A stretch of 39,161 bases of DNA from Oscillatoriales cyanobacterium PMM_0019 (GTDB lineage: Bacteria > Cyanobacteriota > Cyanobacteriia > Cyanobacteriales > CASBRB01). The stretch is from NCBI GenBank assembly GCA_949127975.1, contig CASBRB010000489.1, positions 1-39,161 of the forward strand. Direction: 5' to 3'. The notes below the pieces were generated by a model. That model was not told the DNA's origin, did no database searches, and saw nothing but the letters and a program-made list of their open reading frames with translations. Below are positions 1 to 8,600 of the stretch, piece after piece; positions within the stretch are counted from its first letter, which is position 1, and each line of letters begins with the position of its first letter. Position numbers and translations under genes: made by a program.

Positions 1-79
1 ACCTCTGCTTGGTGGGAGCAATTCCACCAAGTAAGCCGACTCGATCGAGACAGAAAGCCCAAGTTGTGAAACTTGGAGT

Positions 80-109
80 CCCCCGTTATACCGCTTTTGT
101 TAACGGGGG
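80..109. other. Hairpin upstream of the PatA-type gene
   Basis: A perfect 9-bp inverted repeat (cccccgtta at 80-88, taacggggg at 101-109) encloses a 12-nt loop. It lies in the 281-bp stretch before the first confident gene. No T-run follows it, so it is not a clear terminator. The open frame that runs through this stretch from a TTG at position 9 has no recognisable protein features. I read 1-281 as leader or intergenic DNA. Confidence 0.4.
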
Positions 110-281
110 AGGATGTCAAAATTGTACCATTTCCGGCTTGGTCAAGCAACAAGTCACCTTTTATCTATCCGCCGGGAAGACCCCCGCTATATCTGATTAC
201 AACGATGGGCACAATTATTCAAGACTTGGATTACTGGCGGCTCGTTTTTCAAACCTTATTCAGGAGCGAGTTTTCGTAACC

Positions 282-1562
282 ATGCAGGGAACGTTAAATG
301 AGATTGATATTCGCAGCATCCTGCAACTGATCGAGTTGGGTCAGCGAACGGGAGAATTATTGGTAGAGGCGTATAGCTCCCCTGCTATCAGTACCAGAGA
401 AGGGTATGGGTTTTCCTCGGAAACAGAACCTGAATCGTACCAGGAAGTTTTACCGCCACCAAGGTGCTTTTGGTTTGTCTTCTTCATCAACGGGCAAATA
501 GCATACGCGGCTGACAGCGAAGGGAGTTTGTTGCGTCTGCGCGACTACCTGCGTCGCTATCGCGCTGAAGCGGCTCTGGACACTCTGCAAGTACCATCAA
601 TGGCCTCTACCAATGCGCTTGAGTACGGCTACCTGTGGGCACTGCTGGAAAACCATGTACTGACAACGGCGCAAGGACGCAGCATTATCGAAAGCATGGT
701 GCATGAAACCCTATTTGACCTGCTGAGTTTACACCAGGGGTCTTTTATATTTGAAATAGGTCCAGCATTGGCACCGCAACTAACTAGCTTAGAAATTGCT
801 CCCAAGGCGATCGATATTATGAAGCAGGTGCAGGCGTGGAAGCAGTTTCACCCTCATATCCAGTCACCCAACCAATGTCCGGTGATTGCTGACTTTGATA
901 ACTTGAGTGCCGCATTGCCCAAAAAAGCTTTTAATACCCTGAAAGCTTTTGCCGACGGCAAGACGTCCCTGCGCCAGCTAGCTCGTTATTTCAATCGCGA
1001 CATTTTAACAGTAGCGGGAGCGATTTATCCTTATGTACAACAGGGGTGGGTGCAACTACTAATGAGAACCGATCGAGAAATACCAGTCTCCAAACGTGAA
1101 TTTGTCATCAGGCAAATTGTCAAGGTTCCTCACGTTGTTTGTATTGAGGATGACGTTGCCATCGGCAAGGCAGTCGAATATATCCTCAAACAACAGGGTT
1201 ATCAAGTGACAACGGTTAAAAATCCGCTAAAGGCCCTCAGCCTCGTTTTTGAAATCAAACCAGATCTCATCCTCTGTGACATCGCTATGCCGCAACTGGA
1301 TGGATACGAAATTTGTGCCATGCTGCGTCAATCGACTGCCTTTCGCCAGGTACCGATCGTCATGCTAACTGGCAGAGAGGGTTTTATCGACCGACTTAGG
1401 GCACGTATGGTAGGGGCAACCGACTACCTAACTAAGCCCTTTGGAGAAAGTGAATTATTGATGCTTATAGAAAAATATATAGGCTCACACGACTTCTTAA
1501 AACTAAAATCCGACATCAGTTTTCCGGAGGAGATTACTCAAACCAATATCCGGGTGGGCTAA
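282..1562 (+). CDS. pilG: PatA-type response regulator (PilG/HmpA-like)
   Basis: This 426-residue output regulator of a Pil/Hmp-type chemotaxis system starts with MQGTLNEIDIRS, the usual opening of the PatA N-terminal domain (DUF4388-like). An ATG at 282 is therefore preferred over the in-frame TTG at position 9; CAGGAG lies 15 nt upstream. The C-terminal ~125 residues are a CheY-like receiver, with acidic residues in CIEDD, the phospho-acceptor Asp in LILCDIAMP, a Thr in VMLTG and the conserved Lys in TKPF, so it should be phosphorylatable. It is the first gene of a five-gene chemotaxis operon, 130 bp before the lone receiver. In Synechocystis the PilG orthologue and in Nostoc the Hmp locus act on type IV pilus motility; the role here is inferred from family and order. 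There is no DNA-binding domain. Confidence 0.88.
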   Translation: MQGTLNEIDIRSILQLIELGQRTGELLVEAYSSPAISTREGYGFSSETEPESYQEVLPPPRCFWFVFFINGQIAYAADSEGSLLRLRDYLRRYRAEAALDTLQVPSMASTNALEYGYLWALLENHVLTTAQGRSIIESMVHETLFDLLSLHQGSFIFEIGPALAPQLTSLEIAPKAIDIMKQVQAWKQFHPHIQSPNQCPVIADFDNLSAALPKKAFNTLKAFADGKTSLRQLARYFNRDILTVAGAIYPYVQQGWVQLLMRTDREIPVSKREFVIRQIVKVPHVVCIEDDVAIGKAVEYILKQQGYQVTTVKNPLKALSLVFEIKPDLILCDIAMPQLDGYEICAMLRQSTAFRQVPIVMLTGREGFIDRLRARMVGATDYLTKPFGESELLMLIEKYIGSHDFLKLKSDISFPEEITQTNIRVG

Positions 1563-1582
1563 AGCAGACATTTGCCTGCTTT
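1561..1582 (+). other. Hairpin overlapping the pilG-like stop codon
   Basis: AAAGCAG (1561-1567) and CTGCTTT (1576-1582) form a 7-bp stem with an 8-nt loop that begins inside the TAA stop. Only a weak AT-rich tail follows. It could be an attenuating or RNA-stabilising hairpin between the first two genes of the operon; there is no evidence for full termination. Confidence 0.35.
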
Positions 1583-1692
1583 GGACTATTTAAGGATAAA
1601 CAGTGATACTAAGGACAGGGACAAGTAAACTCTCAACCAGCCTAGAATTAATTTAAATTTAAGCAAAAAGCCGGCAAATCAGGTAAAAAGGT

Positions 1693-2058
1693 ATGAGTAC
1701 AGTTCTAGTGGTAGAAGACAGTCCCGCCCAACGGGCAATGATCAAAGACCTTCTCAAAGGGAGTGGGTTAAAGGTTACCGAGGCTATTGATGGTGTCGAA
1801 GCGTTAGAAAAAATCGTCAAGGATTGTCCAGACGTGGTGGTTTTGGATATTGTCATGCCCAGGATGAATGGTTACGAAGTATGTCGGCGTCTGAAATCCG
1901 ATCCCAAAACCCAAAACGTTCCCGTGGTAATGTGTTCGTCCAAAGGAGAAGAATTTGACCGCTACTGGGGCATGAAGCAGGGTGCAGACGCCTACATTGC
2001 CAAACCCTTTCAACCAACAGAGCTGATTGGTACTGTTAAACAATTGCTACGAGGGTAG
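1693..2058 (+). CDS. pilH: CheY-like single-domain response regulator (PilH/HmpB-like)
   Basis: A 121-residue stand-alone receiver. All receiver landmarks are present: VVEDS near the N-terminus (acidic pocket), the phospho-acceptor Asp in VVVLDIVMP, Ser-Ser in VMCSSK in place of the switch Thr, and the conserved Lys in AKPF. There is no output domain, so it acts by protein contact or as a phosphate sink for the CheA encoded downstream. It lies 130 bp after the PatA-type gene and 12 bp before the CheW gene. Length and position match PilH of Synechocystis and HmpB of Nostoc. The start ATG is preceded by an A-rich stretch with AGG (aaaaaggt). Confidence 0.88.
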   Translation: MSTVLVVEDSPAQRAMIKDLLKGSGLKVTEAIDGVEALEKIVKDCPDVVVLDIVMPRMNGYEVCRRLKSDPKTQNVPVVMCSSKGEEFDRYWGMKQGADAYIAKPFQPTELIGTVKQLLRG

Positions 2059-2070
2059 GTATAAATAACT

Positions 2071-2601
2071 ATGGTAGGCAATTACGACTTTTTAACCAAC
2101 TCAGGTCACGATAACTCACCAGGAATTCAGGAACTAGAAAGCCCTGAAGGTGAGCTACACCTGCGGTTTTACGTTCCTTCGGAAAATGAATTTGCTCTTC
2201 CTGCCATCGGCGTCCGAGAAGTGTTATCAACGCCGCCAGATCGGATTACAGCCATTCCCAATGCTTCTCACTTACTGTTGGGAACGCTAAACTGGCGAGG
2301 ACAGGTGATTTGGGTGGCAGATTTAGGTCAATTTCTGGGAGATGCGGTGGCGTTGAATACAGATCGGCCGGAAATTCCCGTTATCGTTATTGAAGATCAG
2401 GACACAATGATCGGGTTGGCGGTTGAGAGAATTGTGGACATGGACTGGCTAGATATAGAACAGGTGCAAATGCCTACGAATGTTGCAGATAGTATGGTAC
2501 CATTTTTGCGAGGTGAGTGGTCGATCGACCACTCACAGAATCGCTATCTTAGACTGCTAAACCAGGTAGCAATTCTTCGTTCAGCGCGGTGGGGAGCATG
2601 A
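2071..2601 (+). CDS. pilI: CheW-like adaptor protein (PilI/HmpC-like)
   Basis: This 176-residue adaptor would couple the receptor encoded downstream to the hybrid kinase. After about 30 variable residues comes a CheW fold, with signature segments ALPAIGVREVL, LGTLNWRGQVIWVADLG and IVIEDQDTMIGLAVERI. The NWRGQV/I-x-V-x-D segment is typical of cyanobacterial PilI-type proteins. It follows pilH by 12 bp and precedes the receptor gene by 68 bp, which supports co-transcription. No catalytic residues are expected. Confidence 0.88.
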   Translation: MVGNYDFLTNSGHDNSPGIQELESPEGELHLRFYVPSENEFALPAIGVREVLSTPPDRITAIPNASHLLLGTLNWRGQVIWVADLGQFLGDAVALNTDRPEIPVIVIEDQDTMIGLAVERIVDMDWLDIEQVQMPTNVADSMVPFLRGEWSIDHSQNRYLRLLNQVAILRSARWGA

Positions 2602-2669
2602 AATCATTAAAAAAAAGAAAATTGTTATCGCTCATTAATTTTTAAAATTTAATCATTGGGGGTAGGCAA

Positions 2670-5558
2670 ATGGCATCTAGTAGTGATTACGCGCAGGAAT
2701 ATCAACAGGCGGAAAAAGCATACTTACAGGGTAGCTATGAAAAGGCAGCTCACATTATTGACCGATTAATTGAAGAAATGCCCAACGATCCCAGCACTCG
2801 TTTACTGCGGGGTCATATATACTGCTATGGGCTGCAGCAGTACGATGTAGCTTGTGAACAGTATGAGTTGGTACCGCAACTGACATCCGAGCAAGATTTT
2901 ATAGAATATGCTCACAATGGCTTGGAATACGCACGCGCGTGCAGTACTTCAGCCAACAATGCTGAAGAGGAAATGGGAGATAACAGTAAGCACGTCGCTG
3001 AGTATCAAGGGCAATTTGATGAAGAACCCATGCCCAAAGTAGGGCAAGAGCAGTCTAGAGGCTACTTGAATGACATGGATATAGGCAACCAGGATGTTGT
3101 AAACACCCTAGGGGAACATAATTTTGAGGCTCTAGACGAAGAATCAAATACCTTTCCTTTTAAAAATCTGGATGATGAATTTCTGGAAACAATTGGGATA
3201 GGTTCAGACGCAGATCCTTTTGCCTTTGGTCAGTACCAGCCCGAAGAATACTCTCTAGAAATCTCGGATACACCGGAAACAAGATTTTCAGGAAATGACT
3301 TATTTCCCATCGATGCCTTCAACTTGGAAGATAATGCAGATGCCGCAGATCAAACATTAGTCTTCAATACATTTGACGACAGCGATCACACAGCATCGAC
3401 AATGCATTTGCCCCATAGCCCAGAAGAGGAGGTGCCTGATGAAAGCACTAGCTACGACGCTTACTACTCCCATGAACAAAAATTAAATAATTTCCCCTCC
3501 GAACACCCACCTTCTGAGGATGAAACGCTGTTAATGAGGTCAGGAGAACTCACTAATCCGGTTGCAGAAAACTTCCAATACGGACAAAGTTCCTATGAAG
3601 ACACTAATCTGTTTATGCCTGAGGAGAATGGCAATAATGGAACACAACATTATTCACCCAACCAAAATGGGAGTAACTCCCAAGACCGCTTTGACTTTGA
3701 TGCCTTTGAGGAAGCCTTTGGCAGTATGCCGGAGCCAAGGTCAGAAGCCGTAGAGGCTTACACAGAGGGGTCAGAAGTCCCTAATTATCAATCGAGCCCA
3801 AAAGGCTTTTTGGACGCATTTGATGAATTTGATGACTTGGGCAGTATCCCGGATTTTGACTTGTCACCAGGAAACAGCTCCCCAGGCCATACTGGCGCTG
3901 AATTTGGGATGTCTGGTAACAGTGGACCTGTGTCTGCACCCTTGACATCTGGAGGAGTGACGGCTCGACTGAGTAGTGATGGAGGTGACGAGGATGAAAT
4001 ATTTAGTATCACCAGCACATCGGGACTGAAGGATGGGGTCAGACCGGAACAAATACCCAGCTTCACACAACCCTCTCAACTCAAAATAGAACCATTAGTT
4101 ACGGTTGAGCAAAGCTGGTTAGCTTGGTTTGAAAATGCCTCGCTGAAAACCAAACAGTTTTATACTGCTGCGATCGTTGGAGTTACCTCTGCGGTGTGTG
4201 CAGGAGCAGTAAGCTGGTTGATGGCTAACACGGTTCCACAAGCTAACAAACCCTATGTAGCCTCACATCTTCGCAATACCGGCTGGGCAGTGAGTCTAGT
4301 GGCAGGTGTCGTTAGTGCTGGCACGACTTGGTTTTTTGGAAGGGCTACCAGCAAGCAGATAACGATCGCCACATCAGATTTGCAAGCTCAGTTTGAAGAG
4401 ATGGCTCAGGGCAATCTCGACGCCACCGCTACCGTTTACTCGGAAGACGAATTAGGTCGCGTCGCGACGGCATTTAACCAAATGGCGCGTGTTACCCGGA
4501 TGACTATCAGCGAATTGCAACACAAGGCGGTAGAACTAGAGCAAGCCAAGGAAGACCTCCAGCGCCAGGTGATTCGACTACTTGATGATGTCGAGGGAGC
4601 CGCAAGAGGCGATCTAACCGTACAAGCAGAAGTCACAGCAGACGTTTTGGGCGCAGTTGCCGACTCGTTTAACCTGACAATTCAAAACTTACGTGAAATT
4701 GTGCAACAGGTTAAAATTGCGGCGCGACATGTGAATAAAAATGCTACTGACAGTGAGGCGTTTGCTCGCGGCTTATCTGCCGATGCTTTGCGACAAGCAG
4801 AAGAATTGGCTGTCACCCTCAATTCAGTACAGGTGATGACGGACTCGATTAAGCGAGTGGCTGAAAGCGCCCGAGAAGCTGAAGAAGTAGCCAGAGCAGC
4901 TTCGGCAACAGCCCTGAGAGGGGGTGAGGCGGTGGAACGAACCGTTGCCGGAATTTTAGAAATTCGCGAGAAAGTGGCAGAAACCACCCGCAAAGTAAAG
5001 CGGCTGGCTGAATCATCTCAGGAAATTTCTAAGATTGTAGCGCTAATTTCTACAATTGCTTCTAGGACTAATCTGTTGGCTCTCAACGCTAGTATTGAAG
5101 CTGCCCGTGCAGGTGAGGCTGGTCGTGGCTTTGCCATTGTAGCGGATGAGGTGCGGCAACTGGCCGATCGGGCGGCTAAAGCCCTGAAGGAAATTGAACA
5201 AATCGTGCTGCAAATTCAGAGCGAAACTGGCTCGGTGATGACGGCGATGGAAGATGGACTCCAGCAGGTGATTCAAGGGACACGATTGGCAGAACAAGCC
5301 AAGCGATCGCTCGACGATATCATTCAAGTCGCTAATCGGATCGATGCCCTAGTACGTACTATCACCGCTGACACCGTAGAGCAAACTGAAACCTCACAGG
5401 CTGTTGCCCAAGTGATGCAATCTGTAGAAATGACTGCCCAAGAAACTTCCCAAGAAGCCCAGCGCGTATCAGGTGCCCTAGCAAACCTGGTAGGTGTGGC
5501 ACGAGACTTACTGAACTCGGTTGAGCGCTTCAAAGTGGAAGCTATTGATGGTAAGTAG
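2670..5558 (+). CDS. pilJ: Methyl-accepting chemotaxis protein with TPR-like N-terminus (PilJ/HmpD-like)
   Basis: This 962-residue membrane receptor should signal through the neighbouring CheW and CheA. In order: a TPR-like pair of helices (about 10-95); a long acidic, low-complexity region (about 95-480) with FDAFEEAF and LDAFDEF motifs; two hydrophobic segments (about 497-520 and 537-560) joined by a short loop; a HAMP domain (about 562-608); a second HAMP-like segment (about 640-678); and a classic MCP signalling tip around 784-845, including [16 protein letters not shown]. There is no periplasmic ligand domain between the membrane segments and no GAF or bilin-binding domain, so it is not a PixJ-type photoreceptor. 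This points to the Pil/Hmp class used for type IV pilus motility. The ATG at 2670 follows a GGGGG-rich purine tract. Confidence 0.9.
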   Translation: MASSSDYAQEYQQAEKAYLQGSYEKAAHIIDRLIEEMPNDPSTRLLRGHIYCYGLQQYDVACEQYELVPQLTSEQDFIEYAHNGLEYARACSTSANNAEEEMGDNSKHVAEYQGQFDEEPMPKVGQEQSRGYLNDMDIGNQDVVNTLGEHNFEALDEESNTFPFKNLDDEFLETIGIGSDADPFAFGQYQPEEYSLEISDTPETRFSGNDLFPIDAFNLEDNADAADQTLVFNTFDDSDHTASTMHLPHSPEEEVPDESTSYDAYYSHEQKLNNFPSEHPPSEDETLLMRSGELTNPVAENFQYGQSSYEDTNLFMPEENGNNGTQHYSPNQNGSNSQDRFDFDAFEEAFGSMPEPRSEAVEAYTEGSEVPNYQSSPKGFLDAFDEFDDLGSIPDFDLSPGNSSPGHTGAEFGMSGNSGPVSAPLTSGGVTARLSSDGGDEDEIFSITSTSGLKDGVRPEQIPSFTQPSQLKIEPLVTVEQSWLAWFENASLKTKQFYTAAIVGVTSAVCAGAVSWLMANTVPQANKPYVASHLRNTGWAVSLVAGVVSAGTTWFFGRATSKQITIATSDLQAQFEEMAQGNLDATATVYSEDELGRVATAFNQMARVTRMTISELQHKAVELEQAKEDLQRQVIRLLDDVEGAARGDLTVQAEVTADVLGAVADSFNLTIQNLREIVQQVKIAARHVNKNATDSEAFARGLSADALRQAEELAVTLNSVQVMTDSIKRVAESAREAEEVARAASATALRGGEAVERTVAGILEIREKVAETTRKVKRLAESSQEISKIVALISTIASRTNLLALNASIEAARAGEAGRGFAIVADEVRQLADRAAKALKEIEQIVLQIQSETGSVMTAMEDGLQQVIQGTRLAEQAKRSLDDIIQVANRIDALVRTITADTVEQTETSQAVAQVMQSVEMTAQETSQEAQRVSGALANLVGVARDLLNSVERFKVEAIDGK

Positions 5559-5568
5559 ATTCACACCT

Positions 5569-5587
5569 CCCCTCCCATCTGGAGGGG
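5569..5587. repeat. Small GC-rich hairpin repeat
   Basis: CCCCTCC (5569-5575) and GGAGGGG (5581-5587) are perfect 7-bp arms around a 5-nt loop, 11 bp after the receptor stop codon. Similar CCCCTCC/GGAGGGG hairpins occur at 31181-31207 and at the right end of the window, so this belongs to a dispersed intergenic family. It lacks the U-run of an intrinsic terminator. Confidence 0.5.
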
Positions 5588-5685
5588 AAGGTTAGATATA
5601 ATTATACTAGGGAAGATACTTCTGATAACCTCAGGGTTCTCCTCGGTGGAAGCCCCTACTAAAAACTTACTTACGGGATACTGCT

Positions 5686-8600
5686 ATGCAGACAGAACAA
5701 CAACAGCGAATCATGGGCTACTTCATTGATGAAGCAAAAGAACACCTCAATACTATTGAGCAAGGTTTGCTGAATCTGCAAAACACCATTACCGATCGAG
5801 AAATGGTGAATGAAGTCTTTCGCGCCGCCCACTCTATTAAAGGGGGGGCGGCCATGTTGGGAATCAGCAGCATTCAAAAAACCGCCCACCGATTAGAAGA
5901 CTGTTTTAAACTCCTTAAAGAGTGTCCAGTAAAGGTAGACAACAAACTGGAAACTTTATTTCTCAAGGTGTTTGATACTCTTAGTGCCCTGGTGGCAGAA
6001 CTCCCTAAACCGTTTGGTTTAACGGAGGAAATTGCTAAGAAAATAATGGTGGACGTAGAGCCGATTTTTGCAGAACTGAACAATCACGTAAACCAGCTGG
6101 TTCAAAACCCAGGTTCAAGCACCAGCGAACTAAGTGCAGCATTAGAAATAAAACCAACTGATGATAAAAACAATAGAAAAGCGTTAGAACAGACATTTGA
6201 AAAAACAGTTCTGGCGCAGCTACGTGAATTGTTGCAGATTTTTAGGCAACCCGAACAACCCGTGAATCGGCAAGAGCTGCAAAAAATATGTCGCAGCCTG
6301 ATAGCTCTTGGCCAACAGTTTAATTTACCGAAATGGAATAATTTATTAGAAACAGCTTCTTCAGCTTGCGCTAATCCGTCTAACTCATTTCGTACTCTGG
6401 CAAGCATCGTCATCAAGGAAATCAAACAAGCCCAAGAACTGGTATTAGCCGATCGCGAAACCGAAATTCTACCCAGCCGCCAACTGAAAGCCCTCGTGCC
6501 CCCAGAGTCAAGGAAGGCACCCGCTGAAGAGTCATTGACATCGAGTCCTGGTGAGAGAGCAAAGGTGGTTGAGTCTAAAGAAGAATTTAATCCTCTAAAA
6601 TCTGAACCTAAAAACCTGTCGCAACCAGCTATCCCCTTCCCGGCAACACGGATACAAAAAAATTATGACAAAGCAATGAAAAAAGGAGCAGCAGCACGAA
6701 ATGTTAACGAACCAGAGGTGGGAATTCTAGAACTAGACAGTTTGGCAGAACTGTTCTCAGGAGAAACGCCTGAACTGGATGAAAATTGGCAATCAGAAAC
6801 AACCATCAGTAATATTGACGCTAAAGAAATGATGGATTCTATCGAAGAATTAAATTTAGACTTGGATAGCGACTTTGCAGATCTACTGATTGAGTCAGAT
6901 AACCAAAAATCTACAGCGCCAGAAATATCTGAGTTAGACGACTTCATGAATCTGTTTGGTGAAGAAATACAGTCAGAAGCTGAAGTCAGAGTAGCAAAAG
7001 CAGAAGGCTTAAGTGATGAAGATTTTTCAGATTTTTTATGGGAAACAGAACAACCAGAATTACAGGCTAAATCCGCAAAAGAATCAGATGATTTAAGCAG
7101 TTTGTTTGGTGAAGAAATCTGGTTTGCAGATGAATCGTCAAACCCCAGTCTACCAGATAGTGTACCAAAACAGCAGGACGACGAGGAACTATTAAATATT
7201 CTCACAGCCGAGGACGTAAATGAGGCGTTATCGACGGCAGCTAACAGTCCAAATGCTCTAAATGCATTAAATGACGATTCAAGTTTGGATAACTGGTTGA
7301 ATGAATTATCAGAAAATGAATTTGTATTCACACCAGCAGATTTCGATCCAGAGCTAGTGTTAATAGACGAGGATCGGTCAAATAGCAATAATTTATTAGA
7401 AGTTCAAACCCAGGATGTTACTGAAGAATCAGCAGCAAAAACGCCAGTAAATGACTTAAGTTTAGATTTTCTAGAAGAAGAGGGCAATAATTGGGATTTT
7501 TCCAGTTCGTTAGAACAAACAATGGCAGAAGAGGAGTTAGACGAACTGGATGAAATAACTGATAAAGATTCAGAAAGAATAATATCGGGAGAAGAAGAAG
7601 TATTAAGTAAGAATAGCGAAAATAAGGAATTATCAAAAGATAAGGCTCTGGATGTTTTATTTGGAGAAACGCAACTAGATGAAAACTATCAAGAGTCAAG
7701 CGAGAGTTCTGAGTTATCAGAGGATTTGGGAATTGAAACATTTTTAGAGGATCAGTCCCTAGATGACTTATTTGAGGATGAGGAATCTGATGAAGCAGCG
7801 ACTCTTGACGAGACAAAAGACAATCTGTTTGGTGAAGTTGATGAATTCTTAGAACCCTCGTCAAAAACGGTGCTACCAGAGGCGGCAGCAAAGCTGGAAG
7901 CGCTGTTTGATGCTGAAGGCAGCGACGAGCTCGCAAGTGCCTTGGATTTGGATGAAGAGTGGGATATAGATTCAGCGCTGGAATTGGCACCTGCCCAAAC
8001 TGACGAAGCCGCAGAGAAGCTGGATGCTTTGTTTGATGCTGAAGACACCTTAATTGCGGATGCCCTAGAGTCTGATGAAGAGTGGGATATAGCGTCAGCG
8101 CTGGAGTTGGATACAGATGACTTAGAAGCATCTGGAAAATTATCACCCGCTGAGGCCCTAGAGACATCGCAGTACCCGTCAAAAGTTGAAGAAGAATGGG
8201 ATGATTTAAGTGAATTTTTGACAAAAGATGAATTGTTTTTAGAGACGGATGGGGAGGAATCTGCTGACAAAACTCCCCAGTTCGATATCTCCTTAGATGA
8301 GTTTGAGGAGTTAGAAGCTAACTTGAATGAATCAGAAACTCTGGATACATCCGAGCTGCATGCTGCTGACACGGAAGAGTTTGACGAATGGGATGCATTG
8401 TTGGATGAGGATGTAACTCTCAGTGGAAATGATGACAAGTCATCCGAGGAATTTGACGAATTGGATGCATTGTTGGATGAGGATGTAACTGCCAGTGGAA
8501 ATGATGACAAGTCATCCGAAGAGTTTGACGAGTTGGATGCATTGTTGGATGAGGATGTAACTTTCAGTGTAAATGATGACAAGTCAACGGATGAATTTGA

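Noticed and set aside
9-281. N-terminal extension of the PatA-type gene from TTG at position 9
   Set aside because: The extension has no domain, and the family starts at MQGTLNEID, which is the ATG at 282.
5569-5587. Intrinsic terminator after the receptor gene
   Set aside because: The stem is good but no T-run follows, and the kinase gene downstream belongs to the same operon; classed as a repeat.
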